Source of the DNA: Nymphaea colorata
Taxonomy: Eukaryota > Streptophyta > Magnoliopsida > Nymphaeales > Nymphaeaceae
DNA length: 64,000 bases
Direction: 5' to 3'
NCBI RefSeq assembly: GCF_008831285.2
Contig: NC_045150.1
Location: forward strand, 1,502,001-1,566,000
Under the pieces are notes generated by a model, which was not told the origin of the DNA, searched no databases, and saw nothing but the letters and a program-made list of their open reading frames with translations. This document shows, piece after piece, positions 11,237 to 22,919 of this stretch. Position numbers and translations under genes: made by a program. Numbering within the stretch: position 1 is the stretch's first letter; the number at the start of each line of letters is the position of its first letter.

Positions 11237-11722
11237 TCATGTGATGGGTCCTAGTAAGAAGGATGGATGAAGGTAGGCTAGATGGAAGAGAACTTGAGTC
11301 AGATACAAGATTATTGTCGACATTGCTCGATGGATCAGGCTTAGATAAGTAGTTGTGCTGAAGGCATAAGACCAAAAAGGAGAAGGCAAATTTGCACGTT
11401 TCATAAGAGCCAAGCCTTTTTCCAATATCATTTGATGCCTGCGCTCTGCAATCCTATTATGTTCATGAATATAAGGGCACCATATCCTGCATTCAATGCC
11501 ATGATCCTTGGGAAAAGTGTCCAAAGCCATGCATTCTCCTCCACCGTCTGTTTGAAAAAACTTGATATTGAGATTAAAAATATTTTCAGCTTTTGATTTA
11601 ATTATCTTGAAAGCATGAACTACATCAGATTTCTCGACAATTAAATAAAACCAAACGTATTTGGAATAATGGTCCACAAAAATCACATAATATTTAAATC
11701 GATCAGCACTTAACATAGGCAT
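11237..11722 (-). pseudogene. Copia integrase core
   Basis: The minus strand reads YYVIFVDHYSKYVWFY (first Asp region), FFQTDGGGEC (second Asp) and HEHNRIAERRHQMILEKGLA (Glu region). This is the copia DDE integrase. The GAG-pre-integrase zinc region lies just upstream at about 11.95-11.78 kb (RLGQLAAPIIKEIV) but is degraded. A frame change near 11.37 kb leads toward the RT. Confidence 0.85.
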
Positions 11723-12189
11723 AGGGTTCCAAACATCTGAGCAAATGAGTTCAATGAATGTAGGTAATCAAATCTACAAACTATCTCTTTAATTATAGGA
11801 GCCGCAAGTTGTCCAAGTCTCTTATGCGACTATTCAATGGATTCACATTCTGCACTCAAGACCGCTTTGTTGAAATTTGCTGACACTCACAGGTTTAGGT
11901 AGATGAATTTGATAGAGAACCCCATGGCTTGGTCCCTTTATGATCTCTCTTACATGGCCTGGTCCTTAACAAGACACTTATTAGCATGAAACTCAAACAC
12001 AACTTAGTTATATCTGTAAAACTTATTTATAGATAACAAACTATCGACCATTTGAGGAGCATGAAGAATATCATTAACAGCAAGGCGAGAATTAAATAGG
12101 TCAAGAAGAGCATTACCAATGTATTTTATAGTCACTCTACTACCATTGCCAACTTTTACAATATCACTTCCAGTATATGATTCATGTGT

Positions 12190-13100
12190 AAAAAGAGTAT
12201 CTATGTTGATGGTGACGTGATGGCTTGCTTTGGAATCTGGAAACCAACTATTATTATCAATGGGGTGAGGAGCAGTAATATGATAAGCTGAAGTTTCTGC
12301 CTTTTTAGATTGCTGGTCATCTGAAGAAGGCTTGTGATTGATCTTGTCTTAGCCTAGTGTATGGGTCAGTCACAATATTGACAAACTATCATAGGGCAAT
12401 TGTAGTTGCTTCATCCTCCATTTTCCCTACCTTTTAACCACCATGACCACATAAATGTGGTCTTATATTTTGAGAAAAATAAGCTTCCTTGGAATCAGAG
12501 GTATGTTGAGCAAGGTTTGTGGTAGAAAGAATGGTAGCATTGGCCAATCCCTTTTGGTCTGTCCTTGAATAAGCAACATAACATGAAGATCAACAAGGCT
12601 TATGACATCTGTACGAGTGGAAATAGAGGTTCTAAAGGCAGCATACTCAGCTGGTAGTCCTCTTAATATATACATGATTAGATCATCTTCATTGACAGGT
12701 TTTGAGGCATAGACAACTGATGCGCAAGTTTAGCGTCCCTTTCCTAAGGCACTGCATGTGTCCTTAAGTTGCATGACTCTAGACCGTGAGTGAGCAGCAT
12801 AAGATTTCTTGAGAACCGACCAAACTTCATATGAACTTTTAAGTCCAACAACTTGAGGGAGAGAATAGACTTAGATAGGGAGGAAATAATCCATCCCATA
12901 ATCAGTTGATCAAGGCATTTCCAATATATACATTCAGGGTTTATTTTTCAATGTTGTTCTCTTTCACAGTTTTGGAGGGACACAATTTTGTCCCTTTGAT
13001 AAATCCATAGAGATCATACATCCCAAGCAAGGGGGTAAATTGAAACTCCCATAACAGAAAATTATCAGCAGTCAATTTGATATTCAGGAAGTGATGCAAG
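12190..13100 (-). pseudogene. Copia gag, zinc knuckle and protease remnants
   Basis: A gag piece at 12675-12463 reads MYILRGLPAEYAAFRTSIS, the typical UBN2/gag fold. A zinc-knuckle remnant near 12.40-12.36 kb shows VCQYCD followed by a stop. The protease site at about 12.26-12.21 kb reads SWFPDSKASHHVT, where active copies have DSGA, so the active-site Gly is Lys. Multiple stops separate the pieces. Confidence 0.7.
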
Positions 13101-13251
13101 TTTGATGGAGCTTAAAGAGATGATTGGCGCAGATGATAGAGCAGACTCTGCGGATGTCATAGCATAAGCGTGTATGAAATAGGAACCTGACTTAGAATCT
13201 AGTTGTGGACTTCCACAAACAAACAAAAAACATTAGCTTTTCTCTCTTTTC

Positions 13252-13267
13252 ACCAGCTTTGATACCA
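13252..13267 (-). other. Copia primer-binding site (initiator Met tRNA type)
   Basis: The minus strand reads TGGTATCAAAGCTGG directly after the 5' LTR end (TTTTGCA). This matches the common tRNA-iMet PBS of plant copia elements. Confidence 0.85.
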
Positions 13268-13626
13268 TGCAAAATGTACATGAAGAACAGAGTAGAGGGA
13301 AAGAGAGAAGAGAAAAATAACAATACAACACAAGTACACTGTTCTGAGCAATGTCTCCTACATCCATGACTCCCCTCTCAGCACTTCAATCTACTGAGTG
13401 GAATAATTCCACTAGAATTTATTAAGATGTTACATGAACAGACAATGAGGACTCTTTTGTCAGTAGTCGGTGATTTTGACTTTGTTTACAAGAATAGCTA
13501 TCTTGCCAAAAATAGTGGTTTCTATTTTTATCTCTTGCTTGTTCTTGTTTAGGTAAGTGGTTGAGATTGAGAGTGTCATTGTCAATGGTATTGTAATCTT
13601 GTGTTGCATCATTTGATTCTCTCACA
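13268..13626 (-). repeat. Copia 5' LTR (right copy)
   Basis: Partner of 9250-9600. It begins tgcaaaatg and ends gattctctcaca on the plus strand. Confidence 0.9.
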
Positions 13627-14269
13627 ACAAACAAGTCATGAGTGTTATATTTGGATTAAGAAAAAAAGAAATTAAATAGCGTTTCTGTATCAGTTGAAGC
13701 TTGAGTTATGAGGAACAGCAAGGTAAGTAATGCCAATTGAAATAAATATGAAAAAAGCCATGGGCAAACACTTCAGTTATAAATTTTTGCATACCTTAGA
13801 AATCATAGATGTAATTACGAGGGTGAATAGTAACTATTTTAAGTTGATGGCTTTGCGAACGATCATGAGTGTTGTCCTTTTAGTTTAGCATGTATAATAA
13901 TTAATTTATAGATTTTAAATGATATGAAGTTCTCTCTTTTTCTATCTCTTTGAAAAGCTTAAAAAGAACTAGTATAGCTTGTTGGATTGATAAGCAGGGC
14001 CTATCATCAGCTTGATTCCCATGGACACAAACAAGAGGGTTACTAAAAGCCATAACTATGCTTTCTTTCCCCTTCGTTTCCTTGGTCCTCATCTCTTTAG
14101 AGATTTGTTTTTTTTTTCTTTGTTTCTTCTCTTGAGTTGTGGTATGCAATTGATGTTTAACCTTGAAAAGTAGAAAATAATAACCTCTCAATTGCCATTT
14201 TGACTGTGAGATAGGATGGCTGGTTGTATATGTGTGACTCTCAGATGACTAAAATTTGTCTTCGATAGA

Positions 14270-14700
14270 TTCAAGATGACCATGACATTGGAGGACATTG
14301 CAAGACTGATAGACATGAAGTGTCATAGTAATGCAGTTGTGGGGAGCTCCAAGCATAGTATGAGAAGCAGATGTAGAGAGTTACTTAGCTTGTCTGAAGT
14401 TGAATTCTGCAATTGTGTATTTAGGAAGAGGAAGTCTGTGATGATTTTCGTCATGAACCTACATGAGAAAGGGATGAATAAATCAATGACCTATTCATCA
14501 TAAGAAGTTGATAGAGAATTGAGGTCATTTATTCTTTATTTTTTCACACTAGCTATATTCAATTATAATTCTGGCACGAGAATAAGCTGGAGCTACATGC
14601 ATTTCTTTGAGGACTTAGTAAAAGCATGGGGCACAGCTATATTGGCTACTTTGTTCAGCCAACTCATACAATTGAAAGATTTTGTTCATTGATATTGGTA
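14270..14700 (+). pseudogene. Plant-mobile-domain (PMD)-like fragment
   Basis: From 14276 a frame reads MTMTLEDIARLIDM, with NAVVGSS and CRELLSLSEV following. This resembles the PMD opening block (T.TLEDVA.ilGLP.dG..V.G). Near 14.61 kb, DLVKAWGTAILATLFSQL matches the later PMD block (y.WG.a.La.LYr.L). The two are separated by about 100 bases containing stops, so it is either a gene with an intron or a decayed copy. PMDs occur in host MAIN/MAIL proteins and are widely captured by Mutator-like and gypsy elements. It sits between two copia elements. Family assignment is by motif memory only. Confidence 0.45.
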
Positions 14701-14799
14701 CAAATTAAATACATATATTGGGACTACTTTGCAGGGCACTCAATTTATTGTATATATAGTTGTTAACATAACTTCATCCCAAAATACTTAGGTTATTGT

Positions 14800-16095
14800 G
14801 TACCTGCCAACATGGATCTCACCATGTTCAAGAGGGTTCTGTTACACCTCTCAGCGACACCATTTTATTGTAGTGTTTTAAGCATTGTTCGTTGTCTATT
14901 AATTTCAAGGTCATTAAAGTATTCGAAGAATTCATTTGATGTATATTCACCTCCTCGATCATATCTTACAACCTTGATATATTTTTCAAACTGTCACTTG
15001 ACTTTAAATTTATATTTCTTGAATTTTTTAAATGTTTTTAGCTTATATTTAATAAGTTAAATATAATCAAATCTTGAGAAGTTGTTAATAAATGTTATAA
15101 AGTATAACTTGTTACTATGTGTTTGGACTCTGAAAGATCCACAAATATCGGTATAGATTATTTTCAATAGATCAGTGGCCCGAATTAGTTCAGACAGATA
15201 AGGGTTTCATTGTCATCTTTTTGTATAAACACGGCTCATATTTCATGGAATCATTTATGTTTATATTGAGTATTATACCTTGCTGAACTAGGAACTTCAT
15301 CTTGTTTATGCTTACATGGCTTAATCTTTCATGCCATAAGTTTGTACTCACACTCAACCTTGTCATTGAGTTTGAACATACCATGTTCTTTTACTTATTT
15401 TCCATCAAACATGGTCCTCCCATGTTTTTCACTAAGACTTTTCTTGAAACAAAAAAGACCTCAAAACTTTTCCTAATCAAAGTGAGGACAGACACTAAGT
15501 TCCTCCTCATAGAAGGAACATACAAGACTTCAGTAAGAATGACACTTGTGCCCCCAACATTAAGTCAATATGACTCGACTCTCATGACATCACAATATGA
15601 TTTATTACTGATATAGACTTTCTGCATTCTCAGACTTAAGTCTTCCATACGAATCATGTCTTCTTTCGTCTTTGCAATGTGGCAGGTAGCCCCCGAATCT
15701 ACCCAGCAACCAGCCAGATCTCCATCTACGAACAAGCAATCTGATACAATGCAAACGACTTTTTTGTTAGAGTCCCCTTGATTTCTTCTTTTGTCATTGT
15801 TGTCATTACTCTTATTTTCCTTTTAATTCGGGAATTTTGTCTGGTAATTTTTTTTAATGTATCCAGGCTTTCTACATTTATAGCATTTCACTATAGTTCA
15901 TTGTGTTCTCTGAGTACTTGCAAAATTGCTCTTAAACTTGCCATGGTTTTTCTTTTTAAATTATTTTGGTTTTATAGGCACATGATTACTATCTAGTTTA
16001 TCCTAGATTGTCATAAGCTTTGCAACCTTTCTTTTGGCCAGACATTCTTGCTGAATAGCTAATTGTATGGGAAGTTTCTCTAAAGTTACAATGTC
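14800..16095 (-). mobile_element. Second Ty1/copia fragment (protease to integrase)
   Basis: The minus strand holds, in order: a protease block (AGCWVDSGATCHIAK) near 15.72-15.66 kb, a GAG-pre-integrase block (LWHERLSHVSINKMKFLVQQ) at about 15.35-15.27 kb, and integrase blocks near 14.99-14.81 kb (KVVRYDRGGEYTSNEFFEYF, then NGVAERCNRTLLNMVRSM). Stops and shifts lie between blocks. It is a different family from the element at 9.25-13.63 kb, because the matching motifs differ throughout. RT, RNase H and LTRs are absent: it is truncated at its 3' side near 14.8 kb, and its 5' side meets the chromovirus near 16.1 kb. Confidence 0.8.
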
Positions 16096-16118
16096 AAACT
16101 AGAGGCTTAGGGCAATGA

Positions 16119-17300
16119 TTGTCATATCCCAGAAAGGAAGTAAACTATTCAGGATGGTACATTTCCTACTATGGCCTTGTGGTGAAGCTGAATGCCAGCC
16201 ATGTTAAAACAGAAGTCGTCAAGATGAAAATCAGGCCATGGTTGGGTAAGTGTAACTTCACAGTCTGCACACTCAATGACTTCGATGTGATGCTAGGCAC
16301 GAAATTTCTCATCCAAGCCAAGGTGACAGTCTGACCGCATCTGAAGTCATTGTTGATTTTGGATGAGAAGATGCATTCCTTGGTTTCACTGGTAGTGGGC
16401 AGGACATCAATAAAAGCTCGTTCGTCCTTGCAACTCAAGGAAGGATTGAGGCGCTGGAAGCCAACCTTTCTGGCTATGTTGAAAGAAGTCGGCCCGGATT
16501 TGAAACAAGGTAATGCCCTCCTATTATGCAGGAATTGCTGAACAGGTTCTCTGATGTTATGCCCAAAGATATGCCAAAAGAGTTGCCGCCAAGACGCGAT
16601 GTGGACCATGAGATTGAACTGGTGCCAGGCGTTCTGTTGCCAGGCGTTCGGGCTCCTGCACAAGCCCCATATCGGATGTCCCCGCCAGAGTTGGTTGAGG
16701 TACGTCGGCAACTCGACAAACTGCTGGAAGCCGGTTACATCCAGCCGTCCAAGGCTCCTTATGGAGTGTCAGTCTTGTTTCAACGCAAGTAGGATGAGTC
16801 ACTGTGGGAGCCTAGACTACAGAGTTTTGAACAAGCTCATGGTAAAGAACAAGTACCATGTGCCTCAGGGGGAAGACTTGTTCGATCAACTAGGTAATGC
16901 TCATATTTTCAGTAAGTTGGATTTACGGTCTGGATATTATCATGTTAGGATAGCCAAGGGGGATGAGTTGAAAACAGCTTGTATTACTCGTTATGGGTTA
17001 TTTGAATACCTTGTAATGCCTTTTGGCCTTTGTAACGTTCCGGTCACATTTTGTAATTTAATGAATAATATGTTTCAGCCTTACAGTGATGACTTTGTGG
17101 TGGTTTACTTGGATGATATTGTTATTTATAGTTCGTCCATTGAGTCTCATGTCAAGCACTTTGAGTTAGTGTTCTCTAAGTTGTACGAAAATAAGTTGTA
17201 CTTAAAGCTAAAAAAGTGTATATTTGCTCAGCCAAGGGTCCCCTTCCTAGGCCACTTCGTAAGCCATGGAAAGGTGGAGATGGATCCACAAAAGGTTTAG
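16119..17300 (+). pseudogene. Chromovirus protease end and reverse transcriptase
   Basis: 16170-16330 reads GKCNFTVCTLNDFDVMLGTK, the end of the aspartic protease. The RT starts near 16526 (ELLNRFSDVMPKDMPKELPP) and runs through RRQLDKLLEAGYIQPSKAPYG. After a frameshift near 16.79 kb it continues with DYRVLNKLMVKNKYHVP, FSKLDLRSGYYHVRI, FEYLVMPFGL and VVYLDDIVIYSS. The YLDD codons (17106-17117) are intact. The thumb region reads KCIFAQPRVPFLGHFVS and stops at 17298-17300. Confidence 0.9.
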
Positions 17301-17439
17301 GCCATTCTTGACTGGCCAGCCCTAACAACGTGTCAAAACTTCGATCTTTCTTGGGCCTTGCCAACAATTATAGCCACTTCATTGAGGGATAGTCAAGAGC
17401 TGTGGCGCCCTTGACAGACTTGATGAAGAATAATCGAAC

Positions 17440-17943
17440 ATGGGACTGGTCGTTAGAATGTGCCGATGCCTTTCGGCTGCTCAAGGCAAAGTTGAGCAGC
17501 GAGCCGATTCTGTGACTGCCAGATTTCAGTTAGAGACTGATGCTTCTGACCGAGCATTGGGCAGTGTCTTGGTGCAGGATAGACACCCGGTGGCCTATGA
17601 AAGTCAGAAACTATTGGACGCAGAATAACGATATTCAGCCCATGAGAAGGAATTGACAGTAGTTGTCCAATGCCTTAGGCTTTGGAGGCATTATCTGTTG
17701 GGGCAGCATTTCGGGGTGGTGACGGACAATGTGGCGAATAGCTACTTTCTGTCACAGAAGCGGCTGAGTGCCAAGCAGGCACTTTGGCAAGATTTTCTGG
17801 CGGAGTTTGACATTGACATAGTATATCGATCGGTGAAAGCCAATCAGGCTGCCAACGCATTAAGACGGGGAGTGCAGGCAGATGTTTGCACTGCGGTGGC
17901 AATGACCCAAGTATCTGGTGATTTGATGCAGAGGATTTGGTAG
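17440..17943 (+). pseudogene. Chromovirus RNase H
   Basis: FQLETDASDRALGSVLVQD is the first catalytic block. HPVAYESQKLLDAE is followed by a stop at 17626-17628, then WRHYLLGQHFGVVTDN and SAKQALWQDFLAEFDIDIVY. This is the classic gypsy RNase H with linker. Another stop ends the frame at 17941-17943. Confidence 0.88.
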
Positions 17944-17964
17944 ACTACGACCACTGATGCAGCA

Positions 17965-18700
17965 ATGGCTCGTCTCATTGACTTGGTGAAGGAAAGCACC
18001 TGTCAACGGTTTTGGCTGCAAGATGAGATCTTGTTTGTTAAGGGGAATCAGATATATGTCCCTTTATCAGGTGGAATTCGAAAGGAGATCTTGAGGGAAA
18101 TGCATGATAGCTCGTGGGCTTACCATCCCAGGCAAGACTGCACATTGAGGTTGATTGTCAGTTGTTTTTCTGGCCAAAGATGGAAGCAGACATGGAACAA
18201 TACGTTGATGCAGCCACTTTTTATTCTAGACAGACCGTGGCAAAGTATTTCCTTAGATTTTATCATGGGATTGCCGACAGTAAATGGAATGTGATCGATC
18301 TTGGTGATTGTTGAACGGTTTTTGAAATACGCAACATTCGTCACTGCCATAAAAGTGTGCTCAGCCAACCAAGAGGCTAAGCTTTTCTTGAGCAATGTGG
18401 TGTTCTGAACCTACTTGTTTGAGTTGTTGGGAACAAAATTAAACTTTTTGACTAGTAATTTTTTGCAAAGTGATGGCCAAACAAAGTAGATTAATTGCAT
18501 TCTAAAGGAATATTTGTGACACTATGTGACTACAAACCAGAATAATTGGATGACTATGCTAGATTTGGCGTAGTTCTGCCATAACTTGCAAAAGACGAGT
18601 ACTATGGAAAAGAGCCCATTCGAAGTTGTGTTGGGCCAACAACCCATCACGCGGACGGGCTTTAAGTGTTTTAGGTTCAAAAAACTGTCCTGCAGCAATG
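17965..18700 (+). pseudogene. Chromovirus integrase, catalytic segment deleted
   Basis: The zinc region reads ILREMHDSSWAYHP, with the Cys pair degraded. The core starts with RPWQSISLDFIMGLP (first Asp) and continues, after a shift, as LVIVERFLKYATFVTAIKV. Near 18.40 kb the frame passes from LFLSNVV almost directly to TYLFELLGTKLNF, so the usual segment with the second catalytic Asp is missing. Later blocks include LQSDGQTK, LDLA and EKSPFEVVLGQQP. Confidence 0.82.
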
Positions 18701-19290
18701 AAGATGCTTCAAGACAAGCAAGATGCTATGGCTGAAGCTCGGGATTGCTTAGCCAAAACCATAAAATTAATGAAGAATCTAGCCGATAGGAAGAGACGAT
18801 CTTTGGAATTTAAGGAGGGAGACTTAGTGGTGTTGAAGCTAACTCCTTATATTTGGAAGAAGGTGAGCAGTAAGGTGGTCAATCATGACCTAGTGTCAAG
18901 ATATGATGGCCCCTTTAAAGTGTTAAGGAAGGTTGGAAACTTAGCCTACAGGTTGGAGCTGCCCACAAGAATCAAGTCTCACCCTGTGTTTCATGTGAGT
19001 TTTTCTAAAGCCTTTCCACAAAGATGGCGAGGATGCAACTAGGTCTATTTCCACTAGGGCATCACCTATTGTGAGTGTGCAGTTTGAGAAAGAAGTTGCA
19101 CAGATTTTAGACACCGCAAGTTTTTAGTAATGTGGAATGGCCGGCTAGAGAGTGAAGACAGATGGGAGAGAGATGCCAACTTGTGACAATTCGAAGACAA
19201 GGAATAGGAGTACTTGGCCTCGATGGGGATGTCGAGCACAGTTAATGGCAAAGGCTTGCAAGACCCTATCCTCGCCCATGGCTAGGGATG
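18626..19290 (+). pseudogene. Chromovirus integrase C-terminus and chromodomain-like tail
   Basis: DLVVLKLTPYIWKK, SRYDGPFKVLRKVGNLAYRL and SHPVFHVSFSKAFP form the integrase C-terminal (GPY/F) module. After about 19.03 kb, pieces in shifting frames (VQFEKEVAQILDTASF, then words like MWNGR, DRWERDANL and QFED) resemble a chromodomain, which would steer insertion to heterochromatin. Stops near 19.13 kb break it. Confidence 0.75.
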
Positions 19291-21393
19291 ACAAGGCTTG
19301 GCCGGCCAGAGATGGCTGGTCAAGCCTAGAAAGTCTGGTCTAGCCAAGGATGGCCTGGCCCAAAGAAGCTAGCAGCATGCCACGAGTCGGTGGAAACGGG
19401 CCACAGGTCGACAGAAGCAGGCCAGAGATCGGCAACAACAAGCATTCTGAAATGTAAGGTAGATCAGAATTATTGGTGTTCCTCCCTTCAGATGTGGAGC
19501 GATCAATTATAACACTTATATAGGGAACCATGATGGCGAAGGGGAACCGACCCGTAGAAGCATGGCCACTGTGGATGGATGGCTTGGACACTTGGTAGCA
19601 TCAGATTGAAGGAATTCAAATGTAGTTCCTTAGAGAGAACAGATGCTAGATGGCAGCCGGCCAGCGATACCAGGCATCGCCCAGTGGTTGCAGGCCGAAG
19701 GGACGTGTCAGATAATGGTTTTGTAGCCAGATGGCTTGCGGGCAGCAGTGCCCATGGCCAACCGCCAACATTCGCGGCAGCGGTTGTTGGGCAAATGATC
19801 GATGGGTAGCTGAAGCTCACAACTGCGTTTGAACTTAGTGGGATTTGTCTTGCCACCTTAGTTTTGAATCTGAAACTGATAGGACCCAGCGTCGACAAAA
19901 CTACTGACCAAGTGTCAATCCTACTCTAGAATCTCTTGAGGTAACCAAGACTCAAACCTATTCAAGTTGAGTTTTACAAAAACTGACCCTGCCGGACATC
20001 AACCCTGACTTAATTCCAACCCTAGGTAGAGTTACAAGTGAGGCTTCGCAATCCCACAGTTTACTGCCTACTACAATTTCAAGGGGTTCAAGGCCTTACA
20101 ACCGCGTACGATACATGCTCGCAACTTACTTAACAATGACATTCAAACTATACAAACCATGCCTAGGATTCGTCCAAACCACACCCTGCCCTTAGGTTGT
20201 CAAGTTATCCCGCAGTCGTGTCCTTGGCCGAGAGCCTTGAAGGGACTGCCGACGGTAGTAAAGGCAAAAGCTGGTTTGGAAAACAAAGTGCACCCAGACC
20301 CATGTGCTATAGGGGGATTAGAGAGTTACCTGGCATATGAGAATTCGGCCTATTCAGCAAATGATCCAAGTGGAACCCAGTAGTAGATGCTACTCTTGGA
20401 TATTTCAACAACAGTGGACGAGAAGGCTTGGCAGCTTGCAAACTGCTGGACGTAGATAGTGGCAAGTGCTTGGCCTGCCTGTCCGAGGTCGCCTATGCGC
20501 CTGCTGAGGAGACTGTAGACGTCGGCTGCAAGTGCGGCAGTGCTGGCCGTGCGGTGGATGACGCCTGCTTGATGTCGCTATGCCTAGAGGGGCTCACGAT
20601 TTAGCCTTGGAGGAATGACATAGCTATGGGACTCCAAGGGGGATAGGCCAAGCTCGGAAGTGAGGGAGGTGAGCTCAGGTATGCGTCAAGTTGGTTCGGC
20701 TTAGGTGATGTAGGTTGGGTGGGGTATGAAAGGTGCGGACCCACTTACTGCCCTTCTTATTCTCAATTATCTAACGAGGTAAGAAGGGCCAATAGTTAGC
20801 CTAGGTTCCTGTCTAGTGAGCTCGGCTAAGTGGGTGAGCTTGGTTAGGTCAAGGCCGAGCTTGGTCAATGCGGTAACGGTTGAGCTTAGGGGAGGTTGAG
20901 TGGTGGCTACGGAGGTGGAGAGGGAAATGATTGATGAAGGAGGTCGAGCTGATGATGAGGAGTTATGGCTCGAGTGAGGTGGGCACTAATGAAGGAGGTC
21001 GGTGATGGCTAAAGTGGAAGCTAAGGGGCTCGCGTGAGTGAGTGGGAGTTAAGGACGAGGGAGCTGGTTAATGTTGGGAGGCTCGGTGACGAGCTACAAA
21101 GTGGAGACTCTGGAGCTCGTGGGAGTTATAGAAACGGTTACAAGGTGAAGAAGAGGCTAGCAAGTGAATGAGAGGGAGCTTAGTGAGAGTGAGTAATACT
21201 TACCTTAATTGTGGATGATGGACCATGGAAGTGGCGAGGGGTGGATTTAATCCTCATGTGTGTGCATTTGGATGAGATTGCCTTGGGGTCTTGGATGAGG
21301 GACACAAGGCGCGATGGAGGGTGGCGATTGAAAGAGCTAGGCGAATTGTAACTCCCACCTTGATGATGAGGAGCTGAGGAGGAGGCGTGGGAG

Positions 21394-22560
21394 TGTAACA
21401 CCCAGCGATGAAGCGGCACTCCTCTTTGCACTTTAACTAAAAAGTTCAAACTGCCCTTCATGATCAAACCAACATTTAACATTGTAATTAATTAGCCATG
21501 GGCAATATGGGAATATGCAAGAGTCATCGGAAAACTGATCGGATGCTCTCTGGAAAGTATGCAGTGGTGAGGATTCCAGCGCCCAATTGGCCTTGCACTC
21601 TAACTCAGCCGTTCGTGGTCCGATTTGGTTGAAACTTTGCCGCGAGAAAGCTGGCACCTAGGTGATCCTTGTTGTGTATTTTGTTCATCACGGTCGGCCA
21701 TAGACTGCTATGGATTTGGCCAAGAAGTTCCATTTAGAAGTTCCATTTAGCTGAGAATCGATTGGATGATTCTTTGCGCTCGACTGGCCAGATACTATCT
21801 CCTCGGCGCCACGTTCTAGATTGGGATTGAGCTTGCTTGTGCACCGTATGGCAAAATCTTTTGTCAATAGTGAAGGGATCTCGGCAATTCTGACAAGTCG
21901 TCTACCGATGGAACCACCTAAACCGTCGTAGCTTCTCTACTCGAGAAATCAACCAAGGCCAAGCCTTGATCTTCCAAGTTCACTGCCTCTGCTCGGGATT
22001 TTGCTGAGGAGAAGTAGCTTGCTCGATCGACTGTCGGCTGGGACTTACGAGACCTGCCTAGAGAGGTAGAGCCGAGGAGATTGATGGCACTTACTGGGTT
22101 CCTCTAGTGCAGCCGGATGTCTATGCTGCCAAGGAGTGATCCACGAGAACCATGGGCGAACACACCAAGTGCAGCCTTCCCGAATCCTTCTTCCAGCCTC
22201 TAAACTTTCTTGTGTATGAGGAAGATTGCACCATGAAGAAGATTGAACCTGCTGGTCGGGGTAAGTACATAGGATGAAGTCGAGAAAGAGGTTGCCGAAA
22301 TCCTTTTGCTTGCCGTTCTTTGATCCTTGTTCCAAGTGGCTATGGAAGGAAGGGAGTTTAGCAAAGAGAAAAGAGAAGAGAACAAGAAGGCCGTCAGGTT
22401 CTATGGAGAATTCTGGTCACTGCTGGTGAAGGGGCGAGAGGAAAGAGAGGAGGGAGATGAGATTCACAACAAAATTCAACTTCTATTCTTCATAAGCATA
22501 AACAAAAACACTTCTTACAGGAGCTCCTTATATAGTTCTTCATAGTCTCGGTTGCCTAGA
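21394..22560. repeat. Possible LTR fragment
   Basis: TGTAACACCC at 21394 has the form of a gypsy LTR edge and is preceded by a purine-rich run (gaggaggaggcgtgggag), which would suit a 3' LTR of the plus-strand chromovirus. However, the best promoter-like box, CTATATAAGG with GAGCTCC after it, is on the minus strand near 22.53 kb and would suit an LTR read the other way. No second copy or far edge was found, so orientation and ownership are open. Confidence 0.3.
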
Positions 22561-22919
22561 GTCTGAACCAGGACGCCACACTTAAACAAAAGCAAATAAA
22601 CCAAAGCAAAGTGAGACGAGACATCTCAGAGTTCGAGTTAGACTCGGCCCTTGTGAGCCCGAGTAGTAACTTGTCTAGGTTCGGTCCTAGACTACCTCAT
22701 TAGACCTGGGTTTGGACTTGACACTTGGCTGAATATAACTTTCGCTAGGTCTAGGTCCTGTCCCTGCACCGTGTCCATCTTCAAGTCCTTCTTTGCTCCG
22801 TCCCCACTTGGTCGCTAATGCTCCGCCCACACCGCCCACTGCACCTACACCAAGTGTGATGTCAACCTCCTTAGGCCTGTTGCCTTCTTCTTTAGCTGCC
22901 GCCACATCTATCTCAGGCT

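Larger units (their letters stand above)
9250..13626 (-). mobile_element. Ty1/copia LTR retrotransposon, decayed, minus strand
   Basis: A 4.38-kb element bounded by two related LTRs (9250-9600 and 13268-13626), with a tRNA-iMet type primer-binding site next to the right LTR and a polypurine tract next to the left one. On the minus strand, domains run gag, protease, integrase, RT, RNase H, which is the copia order. All coding parts are broken by stops and shifts, and key protease and RT residues are changed, so it cannot act by itself. The LTRs differ by many substitutions, indicating an old insertion. Overall length is slightly under the usual 4.8-5 kb of compact copia families, consistent with internal deletions. 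Confidence 0.9.
16119..19290 (+). mobile_element. Ty3/gypsy chromovirus polyprotein region, decayed
   Basis: On the plus strand, a protease C-terminus, RT, RNase H, integrase and chromodomain-like end follow in Ty3/gypsy order over 3.2 kb. Gag and the first half of the protease are missing, and no 5' LTR is found between 14.8 and 16.1 kb. The order and the HPVFHVSF sequence before the C-terminal region place it among plant chromoviruses. Several stops and frameshifts and one deletion in the integrase core make it inactive. Confidence 0.88.

Noticed and set aside
5809-14700. A new multi-gene defence or mobility system formed by the C48, PMD and coiled-coil fragments
   Set aside because: All pieces are broken, lie on different strands or in unusual order, and are known passengers of plant DNA transposons.
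19503-19898. 131-codon minus frame downstream of the chromovirus
   Set aside because: No known domain, located in the repeat-derived GC-rich zone, with competing frames on the other strand.
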